A stretch of DNA of 64,000 bases from JANMJD01 sp963828405 (GTDB taxonomy: Bacteria; Actinomycetota; Acidimicrobiia; Acidimicrobiales; Ilumatobacteraceae), in contig CAWHEG010000012.1 in assembly GCA_963828405.1 (NCBI GenBank), positions 1 to 64,000 of the forward strand, in the 5' to 3' direction. A program made the translations under genes and the position numbers. Under the pieces are notes generated by a model, which saw nothing but the letters and a program-made list of their open reading frames with translations, ran no database searches and was not told where the DNA came from. Of the stretch, positions 34,834-42,520 are shown piece after piece; the stretch's first letter is position 1, and the number at the start of each line of letters is the position of its first letter.

Positions 34834-35151
34834 CGTTCCATGCTACGGCCCGCAACGCTCCGGCGCAGACGACGATCGCTGCGTCGCGGAGCGCCTCCCG
34901 TTGGACCGGGCTGGGCTTGGCAGACGTCGACTTCCACCCGCGACCCCCACTGTCACCGCCGGGCATACCATCGTTCGCGTGCGGGATGTTGACAGGTGGC
35001 GCGTGACGGTAGTCGGTGGCCACTATCTGGCGGGTGGACTCGAAGCCTCGCAGACCGCATCGGCACGACGCGGTCGTTGTGCTGGCGGCAACCCGCCGTG
35101 GACGGACGCGACGATAACTCAGCGGCCGCCGATGTCGAGAAGGTCGCGTCG
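34834..35151. other. Divergent intergenic region hisI / surface protein gene
   Basis: No gene is seen in these 318 bp. They must hold the promoters of the leftward hisI group and the rightward surface-protein gene. A perfect TTGACA lies at 34988-34993 on the plus strand, but no well-spaced -10 was found. No riboswitch or repeat was recognised. Confidence 0.4.
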
Positions 35152-35907
35152 ATGAGCGCGCCGCGTCCTCACCGCCCGTCCGGATTCGCTCCGCCTTCCC
35201 CGTCTACGAGGGTTTCGCCGGCACCGACCCAGGCCCAGAAGTTCGGGTTTCCGCCGCCCACGCCTCCGATGCCCCCGATCTATCCGCCGTCGACGCCGAT
35301 TCCCGAGACGGCGCCGAGGACGTGGTGGACGCGGAGACTCCTGAAGCTACCTGTTTGGGCGTGGGCCGCCCTCGGGGTGGTCATTATCGGGTCCGCGACC
35401 AGCACCGCGGCGAAGAAGATCGAACGGGAACCACAAGCGAAGCCCCCGGCAACACAGCGCACTGTTGGACCTGAAACCACATCGATAGCGGTACCCCTTA
35501 CCACGATCGTGTTGGCACCAACGACCGAGACCGCCCCGACGACGACCGAGACCCCGACGACGACGGAGGCGGCGACCACCACCACCACCGAGTTGCCGAC
35601 GACGACCGAAGCCGTCACCACCACGACGGAGGCGCCAACGACGACCGCGGCGGCCACCACCACGACGACATCACCACTGCCGCCTCCCCCGACGCAAGCA
35701 CCCCAGCCCGTGTTCGCGACCGTGCCTGCGACGGTGGACGTGATCTCGTGCGATCCGAACTACACGCCATGCGTCCCGATCGACAGCGACGTCGACTGCG
35801 CGGGCGGGTCCGGCAACGGCCCCAGCTACGTGCGTGGGCCCGTGAGGGTCGTCGGTCGCGACATCTACGGTCTCGACGGGAACGACGACGGGATCGGTTG
35901 TGAATAG
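35152..35907 (+). CDS. Membrane-anchored Thr-rich protein with Excalibur-like C-terminus
   Basis: A 251-residue protein in four parts. The Pro-rich N-terminus is cytoplasmic; a single membrane segment (LPVWAWAALGVVIIGSAT, about residues 68-86) follows. Next is an extracellular spacer of about 70 residues made almost only of Thr, Glu, Ala and Pro in TTTE-type repeats. The terminal domain has paired cysteines and ends YGLDGNDDGIGCE, like the calcium-binding Excalibur motif (D-x-D-x-D-G-x-x-C-E). Thr-rich spacers in actinobacteria are often O-glycosylated. It probably displays a small calcium-binding module outside the cell; function unknown. Confidence 0.7.
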   Translation: MSAPRPHRPSGFAPPSPSTRVSPAPTQAQKFGFPPPTPPMPPIYPPSTPIPETAPRTWWTRRLLKLPVWAWAALGVVIIGSATSTAAKKIEREPQAKPPATQRTVGPETTSIAVPLTTIVLAPTTETAPTTTETPTTTEAATTTTTELPTTTEAVTTTTEAPTTTAAATTTTTSPLPPPPTQAPQPVFATVPATVDVISCDPNYTPCVPIDSDVDCAGGSGNGPSYVRGPVRVVGRDIYGLDGNDDGIGCE

Positions 35908-35929
35908 CTGCTGGCAAACTGCCAGCGAG

Positions 35930-36268
35930 CTACAGGTACAGCCCCGTGGATCCTTCGATGCGGCTGGCGGCGACGGCGTGCAGATCGCGTTCGCGCAGCA
36001 TGATGTAGTCCTCGCCCTGGACCTCGACCTCGTAGCGGTCGTCAGGACTGAACAGGACGCGGTCGCCGACCTCGGCGGACCGCACGTTCTGCCCGAGGGC
36101 GACGACCTCGGCCCAGACCAGGCGCTTGGCGACCTGAGCCGTCGCCGGGATCAAGATGCCGCCCGACGACCGGCGCTCTCCTTCGTCACGCGGGATCTTG
36201 ACCAGCAGGCGGTCGTTGAGCATGCGGATCGGGAGCTTCTGATCGACGGGCGGGGGCACGTCGGGCAC
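35930..36268 (-). CDS. groES: GroES-type co-chaperonin
   Basis: A 112-residue Cpn10-fold protein with MLNDRLLVKIPRDEGERRSSGGILIP, AEVVALGQNV, VGDRVLFSP and YIMLRERDLHAV. The mobile-loop region (ERRSSGGILIP) that caps GroEL is present. The GTG at 36268 adds 15 residues before the core; a start at MLNDRLL is possible. No groEL is adjacent. Some high-GC actinobacteria carry a diverged extra GroES of this kind, so this may not be the main co-chaperonin. Confidence 0.82.
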   Translation of the reverse strand: MPDVPPPVDQKLPIRMLNDRLLVKIPRDEGERRSSGGILIPATAQVAKRLVWAEVVALGQNVRSAEVGDRVLFSPDDRYEVEVQGEDYIMLRERDLHAVAASRIEGSTGLYL

Positions 36269-36351
36269 GGTACCGTGCCCGACGCGCCGATCGAAACCAT
36301 GCCCGGCGTGACCGCCCGGCTCGACCTGCGGCGCACATGCGGTGGAATTCG

Positions 36352-37122
36352 TCAGCGGACCGGCCGCACGATGATCCCGTTCGCCGACATCACCGACTTC
36401 GCCTCGGCGATGGTGTGTTCGCCGAAGTGGAAGATCGAGGCGGCGAGCACGGCGTCGGCGCCGGCGGCGACGATCCCTTCGACGAGGTGGGCGAGCGTGC
36501 CGACGCCACCGCTGGCCACCACCGGCACCGGCACCGCCTCGACCACCGCCCGGGTCAGCGGAACGTCGAAGCCGTCACGCGTGCCGTCGCGGTCCATTGA
36601 GGTGAGCAGGATCTCGCCGGCCCCCCGGCGGGCGGCGTCGGCCGCCCAGCCGACGGCATCGGCCCCGGTTGGCGTGCGTCCGCCGTGGAGGAACACCTCC
36701 CAGCCGTCGCTCCCATCGCGACGACGGCGGGCATCGACGGCGCACACGACGCACTGGGCGCCGAACTCGGCGGCGATCTCGTCGATCAGTCCCGGACGCT
36801 CGAAGACGGCGGTGTTGACGCTCACCTTGTCGGCGCCGGCCCGCAACATCGACCGGGCGTCGTCCACCGAACGGATACCACCTCCGACCGTGAGGGGGAT
36901 GAACACCTCGTCGGCCGTCCGGCGGACCACGTCGACCATCGTCGCCCGGCCGTCGGACGATGCGGTGATGTCGAGGAAGACCAGCTCGTCGGCACCCTCA
37001 CGGTCGTAGCGGGCGGCCAGCTCCACCGGGTCGCCGGCATCGCGCAACCCGACGAAGTTGACGCCCTTGACCACCCGGCCGGCGGTCACGTCGAGGCAGG
37101 GGATCACCCGGGCCACCCTCAC
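36352..37122 (-). CDS. hisF: Imidazole glycerol phosphate synthase cyclase subunit
   Basis: A 256-residue TIM barrel. Family motifs are RVIPCLDVTAGRVVKGVNF with the catalytic Asp, FLDITASSDGR, IPLTVGGGIRS, KVSVNTAVF, the second catalytic Asp in TSMDRDGTRDGFD and VVASGGVG. It joins ammonia from HisH to the PRFAR intermediate. The GTG at 37122 overlaps the hisA stop. Last gene of hisC-B-H-A-F. Confidence 0.96.
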   Translation of the reverse strand: MRVARVIPCLDVTAGRVVKGVNFVGLRDAGDPVELAARYDREGADELVFLDITASSDGRATMVDVVRRTADEVFIPLTVGGGIRSVDDARSMLRAGADKVSVNTAVFERPGLIDEIAAEFGAQCVVCAVDARRRRDGSDGWEVFLHGGRTPTGADAVGWAADAARRGAGEILLTSMDRDGTRDGFDVPLTRAVVEAVPVPVVASGGVGTLAHLVEGIVAAGADAVLAASIFHFGEHTIAEAKSVMSANGIIVRPVR

Positions 37123-37844
37123 GACCCGCCCCCGAGCACGGCGATGGCCTCGGCGACGCCGAAGCGGCCCTCGTAGATCGCCCGGCCGGTGATCGCCCCG
37201 GCAAGCCCGGGGACGCCGACCAACGCCCGCAGATCGGCCAGGTCGGCGATTCCACCGCTGGCGATCACGGGGATCGACGTCGCCGCCACGGCCGCGGCCA
37301 GCCCGGGCAGATCGGGCCCGCAGAGCATGCCGTCGCGGGAGATGTCGGTGATCACGAAGGCGGACGCGTCCGGGTATTCGACCAGCAGATCGGTGAGCCG
37401 GCGGCCGCTCGACCGGGTCCAGCCCTGCACGGCGACCTCGCCGGCCCGGTGGTCGAGTCCGACGGCGACATCGATGACCGACGCGACCCGGCCGACAAGC
37501 GCCGGGTCGTGCACGGCGGCCGAACCCATCACCACCCTGGTCACGCCGGCCGCGGCGAGGGCCTCGGCGTCGGCCACGCTGCGGACGCCACCACCGGTCT
37601 GCAGCCGGACCCGCCCGGCGAGCGCCGCGGCGATCGCCGCGACGACGGGGCGATTGACCGGGTCGCCACTGCGGGCACCGTCGAGGTCGACGACATGCAC
37701 CCACGACGCACCGGCATCGGCGAAGGCGGTCGCCACGGCCACCGGGTCGTCGCCGTACACCGTCTCGCTGGCGTAGTCGCCCTGCGAGAGGCGCACGACG
37801 CGACCGGCCCGCAGGTCGATCGCCGGGTACAGCTCGAGCGTCAT
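37119..37844 (-). CDS. hisA: Phosphoribosylformimino-5-aminoimidazole carboxamide ribotide isomerase (HisA/PriA)
   Basis: A 241-residue TIM barrel with LELYPAIDLRAGRVVRLSQGD, VHVVDLDGARSG, LQTGGGVRS, VVMGSAAVHDP, FVITDISRDGML and IPVIASGGIADLADL. It is the isomerase step of histidine synthesis. In many actinobacteria this protein is PriA and also does the TrpF reaction. No trpF is visible in the window, so dual function is plausible but not shown. Overlaps hisF by 4 bases. Confidence 0.95.
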   Translation of the reverse strand: MTLELYPAIDLRAGRVVRLSQGDYASETVYGDDPVAVATAFADAGASWVHVVDLDGARSGDPVNRPVVAAIAAALAGRVRLQTGGGVRSVADAEALAAAGVTRVVMGSAAVHDPALVGRVASVIDVAVGLDHRAGEVAVQGWTRSSGRRLTDLLVEYPDASAFVITDISRDGMLCGPDLPGLAAAVAATSIPVIASGGIADLADLRALVGVPGLAGAITGRAIYEGRFGVAEAIAVLGGGS

Positions 37845-38481
37845 CCGACCCCGTCCACGAACGCCCTGAGCAGGGCCAGACCGTCACTCGAGGACTTCTC
37901 GGGGTGGAACTGGGTGGCGACGATCCGGCCGCGCCGAAAGGCCGCATTGACCGGGCCGCCGTAGTCGACCGTGGCGATCACGTCGGCGGGGTCGTCGGGC
38001 ACCCCGTGAAGCGAGTGCACGAAGTACATCCAGGCGTCGCCGTCGAACCCGGCGAACAGGGGCTCGTCGGCGACCGTGGGCACCAGGCGGTTCCACTGCA
38101 TCTGGGGCCGCTTGACCCCGGCGGGAGCCAGCGGACCGTCCCCGGGAGGATGCCGAGGCCCGCCACCCCCGGGGTCTCCTCGCTGGTCTCGAACAACATC
38201 TGGGTCCCGACGCAGATGCCGAAGAACGGCCGCCCACCGGAGGCCGCGTCGACGACGACGTCGCGCAACCCGGCGTCGCCGAGGGCGCGGATGCAGGCGC
38301 CGAACGCCCCGACCCCCGGCAGCACCACGGCGTCGGCCCGTTCGATGTCACGTGCCTCACCGGTCAGCCGGGCGTTGGCGCCGACGTGTTCGAGCGCCTT
38401 GTACGCCGAGCGGAGATTCCCGATCCCGTAGTCGACGATCGCCACCAGCGGCGAGTCACCCGGCCCCGCCCACCTCGCCAC
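37841..38481 (-). CDS. hisH: Imidazole glycerol phosphate synthase glutaminase subunit, frameshifted
   Basis: Class I glutamine amidotransferase. The N-terminal part (PLVAIVDYGIGNLRSA, VVLPGVGAFG, FFGICVGTQMLFE with the nucleophile Cys) and the C-terminal part (MQWNRL, YFVHSLHG, ATQFHPEKSSSDGLALL with the His-Glu pair) are in different frames. The join is near 38120-38130, so one base is wrong there. The start is GTG at 38481 or GTG at 38445; the first overlaps a repeat copied from the end of hisB. It works with HisF as a heterodimer. Confidence 0.88.
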
Positions 38482-38640
38482 TACAGCACGCCCTTGGCGA
38501 CGGGCGGCCGCAGGCCGCCTCCGAGCTCTCGCCACTACAGCACGCCCTTGGCGACGGGCGGCCGCAGGCCGCCTCCCGAGCTCGCCGGCTCCGCTCCGCT
38601 TCGCCGCTCACCCGACCCCGCCACTACAGCACGCCCTTGG
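38476..38640. repeat. Duplicated hisB tail and dispersed intergenic repeat
   Basis: The last codons of hisB (KGVL and stop) with adjoining bases occur three times: at 38619-38640 (the real end), 38530-38549 and 38476-38495. The last two are 54 bp apart and nearly identical over that length. Both also carry a palindromic GGCGGCCGCAGGCCGCC-like segment. Between real end and copies, 38573-38613 (minus strand) matches the insert at 19513-19552. The structure suggests an element that copied gene-end sequence, or tandem slippage. Confidence 0.75.
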
Positions 38641-39211
38641 TGGAGGGGACGGCGGTCCCTTCCTGGCGGACGGCGTCGCGCAGGCAGCGGGCGACGCCCT
38701 TGAAGGCGGCCTCGATGATGTGGTGGACGTTGCGGCCCCGGACGAGGGTGACGTGCAGGGTGATCCCGGCCGCCGTGGCCAGGCTGTGCAGGGCGTGCTC
38801 GGCCAGTTGGGGGTCGAACGGGGGTGAGCCGAGTGGGAGGCACTCGGGCAGCTCGACGTCCCACACGAAGAACGGACGGCCGGACAGGTCGAGGGCGATC
38901 TCCATCAGCGCCTCGTCGAGCGGAAACGCCCCGCTGGCGAACCGGCGGACCCCGGCCTTGTCGCCCAGCGCCTCGCGCAGCGCCTCGCCCACGCTGATCG
39001 CCACGTCCTCGACGGTGTGGTGGGTGTCGACGTGGAGGTCGCCCTCGGCGCGGACGTACAGGTCGAATCCGCCGTGGCGGCCGAGCTGATCGAGCATGTG
39101 GTCGTAGAACGGGATGCCGGTCGAGACGTCGGTCCGCCCCGTCCCGTCGAGCTCGATCCTCACCTCGATCGACGTCTCCTTCGTGGCGCGGCTGCGGGCC
39201 GCCGTCCTCAT
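38624..39211 (-). CDS. hisB: Imidazoleglycerol-phosphate dehydratase
   Basis: A 195-residue single-domain dehydratase with the paired metal-binding motifs DHMLDQLGRHG, VDTHHTVEDVAIS, and later EHALHSLATAAG and NVHHIIEAAFKGVARCLRDA. Normal monofunctional length. The ATG at 39211 overlaps the hisC stop. About 140 bp of repeat-rich sequence separates it from hisH, whereas the other genes of the group overlap by 4 bases. Confidence 0.96.
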   Translation of the reverse strand: MRTAARSRATKETSIEVRIELDGTGRTDVSTGIPFYDHMLDQLGRHGGFDLYVRAEGDLHVDTHHTVEDVAISVGEALREALGDKAGVRRFASGAFPLDEALMEIALDLSGRPFFVWDVELPECLPLGSPPFDPQLAEHALHSLATAAGITLHVTLVRGRNVHHIIEAAFKGVARCLRDAVRQEGTAVPSTKGVL

Positions 39212-40305
39212 GCCGGCTCCTCGGCGGCGAGCACGCCGGCCAATTCGGCGAGGAAGCGGTCGTTGTCGGCGGCGGCGCCCACCGTCACCCGCAGGCATCC
39301 GTCGAGGCGGGGCCAGCTCGAGCAATCGCGTACGAGCACCGAGCGCTCGACGAGCCGGCTCCACACCCGACGCCCGAACGGGGTCGATCCCCGATCGCCT
39401 CCGGCCCGGGGACGGAAGAGGACGAAGTTCGCCCCGCTCGGCCAGACGTCGACCGGGAGCCCGGCGAGTCCGGCGACGAGGCGTTGGCGTTCGGCGACGA
39501 TCAGCGCCACCCGCTCCTCCATCGCCGCGACGTGGTCGAGCGCCAGCCGGCCGGCGAGCTGCTTGAACGAATCGAGATGGTAGGGCAGGACGACCTTGTC
39601 GAGCTCGGCCACCAGCCAGGCCGGCCCCACCAGGTATCCCAAGCGGGCGGCCGCCATCGACCACGTCTTGGAGAACGTGCGGGTGACGACCATCGGGACG
39701 TCCTCGGCGACCAGCGGGATCGCCGACCACGAGGCGAACTGACCGTAGGCCTCGTCGACGACGACCAGGCCCGGCGCCCTGCCGAGGACGTGATCGAGAT
39801 GCTCCACCCGTTCCTCCAGGCCCGTCGGGTTGTTCGGCGAGCAGAGGAACGTGACCGCCGGGCGAGCCTCGCCCAGGACGCGGTCGACCTCGCCGAGATC
39901 GAGCTCGAAATCGGCGGTCCGCTCGCCCTCGGCGACCCGCGCGCCCGACAGCCGGGCCAGATGCCCGTGGAGCTGGTAGGTCGGCTCGAAGGTGGCCACG
40001 GTCCGCCCGGCGCCGGCGAAGGTGAGCAGCAGCGTCTGGAGCACCTCGTTCGATCCGTTGGCGGCGAAGATCTGCTCGGGCCCGACCCCGTGCACCTCGC
40101 CGATCGCCCGGCGGAGGACCGTTGCCGAACGGTCGGGGTACCGCTCCCAGACGACGTCCCCCATCGCGTCGGCGAGCGAATCGCGCCACTCCTGCGGCGG
40201 CGGGTACGGCGATTCGTTGGTGTTCAGCCGAACCTGCACCTCGACCTGGGGCGAGTGGTAGCCCTCGAGGGCTCGCAGGTCGTCTCGAACGGCAGGACGG
40301 GGCAC
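39208..40305 (-). CDS. hisC: Histidinol-phosphate aminotransferase
   Basis: A 365-residue fold-type I PLP enzyme. VRLNTNESPYPPP is the family start, with NGSNEVLQTLLLTF, LCSPNNPTG and VVVDEAYGQF. The PLP lysine is in RTFSKTWSMAAARLGYLVG, and the C-terminal Arg region is in GCLRVTVG. First gene of hisC-B-H-A-F, reading leftward; the upstream 156 bp to the divergent small gene must carry its promoter. A CTCAAGGA-type purine stretch is on the other strand only. Confidence 0.95.
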   Translation of the reverse strand: MPRPAVRDDLRALEGYHSPQVEVQVRLNTNESPYPPPQEWRDSLADAMGDVVWERYPDRSATVLRRAIGEVHGVGPEQIFAANGSNEVLQTLLLTFAGAGRTVATFEPTYQLHGHLARLSGARVAEGERTADFELDLGEVDRVLGEARPAVTFLCSPNNPTGLEERVEHLDHVLGRAPGLVVVDEAYGQFASWSAIPLVAEDVPMVVTRTFSKTWSMAAARLGYLVGPAWLVAELDKVVLPYHLDSFKQLAGRLALDHVAAMEERVALIVAERQRLVAGLAGLPVDVWPSGANFVLFRPRAGGDRGSTPFGRRVWSRLVERSVLVRDCSSWPRLDGCLRVTVGAAADNDRFLAELAGVLAAEEPA

Positions 40306-40461
40306 GATTCGAGGCTATCGAGGCGATCGCCGTCGATTCTCAAGGAAAGCGCCGTCGGAGGTCCACTTTCACCACCCAAGGCGACATCTTGCCGATCGCC
40401 TCCGCCGGCCCACCCCGACCCGGCACGCGCAAGACGGCGGCCCGCCCGCCAGACTGGCCGC

Positions 40462-40656
40462 ATGTCGTCCGCCCTCCACGCCGATCTCAGCTCGTTGCTC
40501 GACATGGTCGACGCCCTCCGCCGAAGAGTCGCCACACTCGCCGAGCCGCTCACCAGCGGTGAATCGGAGGAACTGGCGATCGTGCTGCACGAAGCCGAAC
40601 GTTCCCTGGTCATGGCCCGCCGACACTTGGACCGCGCAACCCGCCTCTCACGGTGA
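40462..40656 (+). CDS. Small helical protein of unknown function
   Basis: A 64-residue protein, MSSALHADLSSLLDMVDALR and on, predicted as two amphipathic helices with Leu heptads (ATLAEPLTSGESEELAIVLHE in the middle). The composition is coding-like and matches neighbouring genes. Similar short two-helix proteins occur in Acidimicrobiia, but I know no function. It diverges from hisC and converges on the small-RNA locus. Confidence 0.5.
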   Translation: MSSALHADLSSLLDMVDALRRRVATLAEPLTSGESEELAIVLHEAERSLVMARRHLDRATRLSR

Positions 40657-40695
40657 AAAGGGGGGGTGCATCGGCGATCCAGCACATCTTGGCCT

Positions 40696-40729
40696 AAAAA
40701 GCGGCGACGGCCCCTTGCGGGGCCGTCGC
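40696..40729 (-). terminator. Intrinsic terminator of the small RNA
   Basis: GCGACGGCCCC (40704-40714) and GGGGCCGTCGC (40719-40729) form a perfect 11-bp stem with a TTGC loop. On the minus strand it is followed, after three bases, by five T (40696-40700 read as A on the plus strand). This is the clearest intrinsic terminator in the window. Confidence 0.85.
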
Positions 40730-40795
40730 TCATGTGACGTCAGGCGGCGGATCCCGACGTCACCCGCAAACCAGGTGGCGGGAACCTGGTTGGTG
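40696..40795 (-). ncRNA. Candidate structured small RNA
   Basis: About 100 nt between a promoter and a terminator on the minus strand. Reading 5' to 3' there are three stem-loops. AACCAGGT/ACCTGGTT (40784-40791 with 40769-40776) is closed by an outer GTCACC/GGTGAC pairing; GTGACGTC/GACGTCAC (40756-40763 with 40734-40741) has a 14-base loop; then the terminator stem follows. It contains a 21-codon frame starting MMASPTRF, but the density of perfect inverted repeats points to RNA. It does not match tRNA, SRP RNA, tmRNA or 6S features I can recall. Confidence 0.6.
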
Positions 40796-40800
40796 ACGCC

Positions 40801-40828
40801 ATCATACACCGGGCGCCGCCAATTGCAA
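40801..40828 (-). promoter_or_regulatory. Sigma-70-like promoter for the small RNA
   Basis: On the minus strand TTGCAA (40828-40823) and TATGAT (40806-40801) are separated by 16 bases, close to the TTGACA/TATAAT consensus. The expected start is near 40795, just before the first stem-loop. An AACC/GGTT-rich hairpin (ACCACC-CTC-GGTGGT, 40830-40844) lies upstream. Confidence 0.65.
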
Positions 40829-40864
40829 GCACCACCCTCGGTGGTTACCCATGGGTAGTTCGAC

Positions 40865-41533
40865 CTACACGGCCGATGAGCTGGGTAAACGTGGAACCTG
40901 TGACGAAGGACACATGTCCGCCAGCGAGCACTCCGCGCAACGCGGTCGCCGTGCATCGCAGATCCGCCGGCCGTGGAGGATCAAGCGGAGGCTGAAGGCA
41001 CCCCGATCGGCCGGCCGGATGAAACCGTTGAGCACCGTCTCGATCTTCACCGGATCCTCCTCGGCGGTCAGCCCGAGCCGACGTGCCAGGCGCCCGACGT
41101 GGGTGTCGACGGGCAGGCCCGGCAGCCCGAACGCGACACTGCGCACGACGTTGGCCGTCTTGCGTCCAACCCCGGCCAACGTGACGAGATCCTCCAGCGC
41201 CCGCGGGACCTGGCCGCCGTAGCACTCGACGAGCCGGGCGGCCATGGCGATCAGGTTGCGGGTCTTCGCCTGGAAGAACCCGGTCGAGCGGATGATCTCC
41301 TCGACCTCACCCGGGTCGGCCGCGGCGAGCTGCCCGGCGGTCGGGTATCTGGCGAACAGCGTCGGTGTGACCATGTTGACCCGGGCGTCGGTGCACTGGG
41401 CCGACAGGATCGTGGCACAGAGCAGCTCGAAGGGATTCGAGTGGTCGAGTTCGCAGATCGCCTCGGGATACGTCTCGGCGAGCCGTTCGGCGACGAGGAG
41501 GGCGCGACCCTTGGGAGTGCGCGGGGTACCCAT
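40865..41533 (-). CDS. nth: Endonuclease III
   Basis: A 222-residue base-excision repair glycosylase/AP lyase for oxidised pyrimidines. The helix-hairpin-helix LAGVGRKTANVV carries catalytic Lys125, and PVDTHVGRLARRLGL carries catalytic Asp143. The C-terminal iron-sulfur cluster has C192-X6-C199-X2-C202-X5-C208. The ATG at 41533 gives family-normal length. It is divergent from mshD, with 66 bp between. Confidence 0.95.
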   Translation of the reverse strand: MGTPRTPKGRALLVAERLAETYPEAICELDHSNPFELLCATILSAQCTDARVNMVTPTLFARYPTAGQLAAADPGEVEEIIRSTGFFQAKTRNLIAMAARLVECYGGQVPRALEDLVTLAGVGRKTANVVRSVAFGLPGLPVDTHVGRLARRLGLTAEEDPVKIETVLNGFIRPADRGAFSLRLILHGRRICDARRPRCAECSLADMCPSSQVPRLPSSSAV

Positions 41534-41599
41534 GACGGGGCCCAACCTAGCCACCGGTGGCCCGGCCACCGATCGCCTGGCCACCGCTAGCCTGGCGAG

Positions 41600-42520
41600 G
41601 TGCGTTGCCTCGACATCAAGCGGGAGTTCGCACCGCAGCAGGTCGCCGAGCTGACCGGGCTGCTCGTGGCGGCCGAGCGGGCCGACGGTCACCGTCCGCT
41701 GTCCGACCATCTGTGGCTCGACCTGGCCCAGGGAGGGCGCCGGGGTTTCGTCGGGTTGGTCGCCCGGGAACCCGGCCACCCCCATCCGGTCGCCTACGCC
41801 CAGATCTCGCAGGGCAACGGCTCGTCCACCATCGAGCTGGTCGTCGACCCGCACCACCGCGACGAGATGGCGACGATCGGGACCGAGATGATCGAGGCCG
41901 CCCTCGCCGAGGTGTCCGTCGAGGGCGGCGGCCGTGTCCACTGGTGGGTGTTCGAGCCGACCACCGCCCACGACGCCGTCGCCGCTGCGCTCGGGCTGGC
42001 GCCGGGGCGCCGCCTGCACCAGATGCGCGTGCCGCTGCCCGTCACCCATGCCGGTTCGCTCGCGACCCGGCCGTTCGAGCCGGGGCGCGACGAGGCGGCA
42101 TGGCTGGAGGTCAACAACCGGGCCTTCCACCGCCACCCCGAGCAGGGAGGCTGGACTCTCGATACGCTCCTGTCGCGCGAGCACGAGGAGTGGTTCGACC
42201 CGAGCGGGTTCCTGCTCCACGAGCGTGACGGCCGCCTCGTCGGCTTCTGCTGGACGAAGGTCCACGCCGACCACTCCCCGGTGCTCGGCGAGATCTACGT
42301 GATCGCCGTCGACCCGGACTTCCACGGTCTGGGGTTGGGCCGGGCGCTCACCCTGGCCGGGCTCGACCACCTCGCCCGGCCGACCGCCGCCCGCGACGGC
42401 GTCGGCGTGGGCATGCTCTACGTCGACGCCGACAACACCCCTGCCGTCACGCTCTACGAGTCGCTCGGGTTCACGATCCACCGCACCGACTGCGCCTACG
42501 TCGGAGAGGTCGACCCGTGA
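41600..42520 (+). CDS. mshD: Mycothiol synthase (acetyltransferase)
   Basis: A 306-residue protein of two tandem GNAT domains, the last step of mycothiol synthesis: acetylation of Cys-GlcN-Ins. Typical MshD features are VNNRAFHRHPEQGGWT at the start of the active C-terminal domain and the acetyl-CoA loop GEIYVIAVDPDFHGLGLGRALT, then MLYVDADNTPAVTLYESLGF. Mycothiol is restricted to actinobacteria, so this gene places the main part of the window taxonomically. GTG start at 41600; the stop overlaps pepF. Confidence 0.9.
   Translation: MRCLDIKREFAPQQVAELTGLLVAAERADGHRPLSDHLWLDLAQGGRRGFVGLVAREPGHPHPVAYAQISQGNGSSTIELVVDPHHRDEMATIGTEMIEAALAEVSVEGGGRVHWWVFEPTTAHDAVAAALGLAPGRRLHQMRVPLPVTHAGSLATRPFEPGRDEAAWLEVNNRAFHRHPEQGGWTLDTLLSREHEEWFDPSGFLLHERDGRLVGFCWTKVHADHSPVLGEIYVIAVDPDFHGLGLGRALTLAGLDHLARPTAARDGVGVGMLYVDADNTPAVTLYESLGFTIHRTDCAYVGEVDP

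Noticed and set aside
34988..35020. Promoter at the perfect TTGACA
   Set aside because: No -10-like hexamer lies 15-19 bases downstream; the nearest TATCTG is 29 bases away. Kept only as a note.
38476..38640. CRISPR or insertion-sequence end
   Set aside because: Only two or three copies, no spacers, no transposase, and the repeated unit is the hisB 3' end.
40648..40956. A 102-residue minus-strand protein across the small-RNA region
   Set aside because: It spans a strong promoter and an intrinsic terminator, has no ribosome site or family, and overlaps the nth 3' end.
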